NCBI GenBank assembly: GCA_002477475.1
Contig: DLPX01000084.1
Span: 1-24,507, forward strand
Source of the DNA: Proteobacteria bacterium UBA7447
GTDB lineage: Bacteria > Pseudomonadota > Gammaproteobacteria > Arenicellales > UBA868
DNA length: 24,507 nucleotides
Reading direction: 5' to 3'
In this document: piece after piece, positions 23,873-24,507 of the stretch
Layout: each line of letters starts with the position of its first letter
Position numbering within the stretch: the first letter of the stretch is position 1
Made by a program: the position numbers and the translations under genes
The notes under the pieces: model-generated
Seen by the model: the letters and a program-made list of their open reading frames with translations, nothing else
Told to the model about the DNA's origin: nothing
The model's database searches: none

Positions 23873-24507
23873 TCACCCATCATCACCCTTTCGGGTCATG
23901 TTCATTTTTGCCGTAATCAGTCGCCCCGCTTGAGAATCCGCCGTAACCCCCTTCAGCGCCTCTTGATACGCCTGTCGCGCACCCTCCAGGTCGCCGCTCG
24001 CCACTAGCGCATCGCCGAGCAGTTCCTGAAAATGAGAGCTAAAACCATCGTCGCCTTCGGCGCGGGCCAGATTGCGGATCTCCTCGGGATCTCCCTCCTT
24101 CAGCGCGATCACCGCAAGTCGGACACGCGCTACCTGGCGCATCACCGGATCGGACGTTGACGCAATCAGTTCAATCAACGCAGCCTTGGCATTGGCCGTA
24201 TCTCCCTCCTCGAGTGCCAGTCGTGCGAGCATCAACTGCGCCAGATCCGCATAGCCACTTCCAGAATGTTTTGAAACCAGAGCCTCAGCCGCGGCACTCG
24301 CCGCCTGAGACCGTTCTGCGGCCGCTGCACCCAGCATTTCCTCATACAGGACTGAGGCTTTGCCCGCCTGACTGTCCTCGTACATCCGCCATCCTTGAAT
24401 ACTTCCTACACCACCAATGCCAATCACCACGCCGGCAACAATTCCAGTACCGTTGCGCTTCCACCACTCCCGCAGTTTCTCAGTTTCATCGTCATGGGCT
24501 ACGTGGA
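23873..24507 (-). CDS. yfgM: YfgM, ancillary Sec-translocon/BamB-linked TPR protein (5' partial)
   Basis: The frame remains open to the window edge, so the first residues are missing. The visible 211 residues begin with a short cytoplasmic stretch (DDETEKLREWWKRNG), then one membrane helix (GTGIVAGVVIGIGGVGS), then WRMYEDSQ and a periplasmic TPR-like domain. Helical repeats include ALVSKHSGSGYADLAQLML, ARLALEEGDTANAKAAL and LLGDALVASGDLEGARQAY. In E. coli YfgM associates with SecYEG and the periplasmic chaperone PpiD. The next gene upstream, outside the window, is expected to be hisS. There are six bases to bamB. The apparent GTG start at 24430 is inside the membrane helix and is not the real start. 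Confidence 0.92.
   Translation of the reverse strand, partial: HVAHDDETEKLREWWKRNGTGIVAGVVIGIGGVGSIQGWRMYEDSQAGKASVLYEEMLGAAAAERSQAASAAAEALVSKHSGSGYADLAQLMLARLALEEGDTANAKAALIELIASTSDPVMRQVARVRLAVIALKEGDPEEIRNLARAEGDDGFSSHFQELLGDALVASGDLEGARQAYQEALKGVTADSQAGRLITAKMNMTRKGDDG

Overview
The window is an ordinary, densely packed stretch of a gammaproteobacterial chromosome of moderate to high GC. No insertion sequence, phage gene, integrase, CRISPR array or toxin-antitoxin pair was seen. The assignment rests on gene order typical of Gammaproteobacteria: yhbY divergent from rlmE-ftsH-folP-glmM, then tpiA-secG-tRNA-Leu(GAG); yfgM-bamB-der; guaB-guaA with tadA downstream; and a stand-alone hflD. It is free-living in style, with complete folate, purine, amino-sugar and outer-membrane assembly genes. 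I cannot name genus or species.

Layout. (1) 67-6317, all minus strand: rlmE, ftsH, folP, glmM, tpiA, secG and tRNA-Leu, covering rRNA methylation, membrane proteolysis, folate and cell-wall precursor synthesis, glycolysis and protein export. (2) 6372-7489, plus: yhbY and an NRDE-family (TANGO2-like) protein. (3) 7506-9143, minus: hflD and a Gfo/Idh/MocA oxidoreductase resembling the UDP-GlcNAc 3-oxidase (GnnA) branch. (4) 9336-10364, plus: ltaE-type threonine aldolase. (5) 10457-13918, minus: a very large fused indolepyruvate:ferredoxin oxidoreductase, divergent from (6) a GlxA/GbdR/CdhR-type AraC regulator (14204-15286, plus). (7) 15259-19380, minus: guaB, guaA, a DUF1772-like membrane protein gene broken by an in-frame TAG, and tadA. 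(8) 19492-19827, plus: a small exported SoxK-like protein followed by a strong intrinsic terminator. (9) 19948-21282, plus: xseA. (10) 21321-24507, minus: yfgM (cut by the window edge), bamB and der.

No gene-free stretch exceeds 300 bases. The longest are 13919-14203 (285 bases, divergent regulatory region with a spaced inverted repeat), 9144-9335 (192 bases, divergent, nothing recognised) and 1330-1447 (118 bases, one inverted repeat).

I found no convincing undescribed system. The observations most worth a second look are the DUF1772-like reading frame that continues cleanly through a single amber codon, and two genes (guaB and xseA) whose best -10 hexamer lies exactly six bases before the best ATG, which predicts leaderless transcripts. 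Lesser ones are an isolated GnnA-like dehydrogenase, an isolated SoxK-like exported protein, and a TTCNGAA repeat pair between the fused oxidoreductase and the AraC-type regulator. Protein functions come from recognising family motifs by eye; no database search was run.
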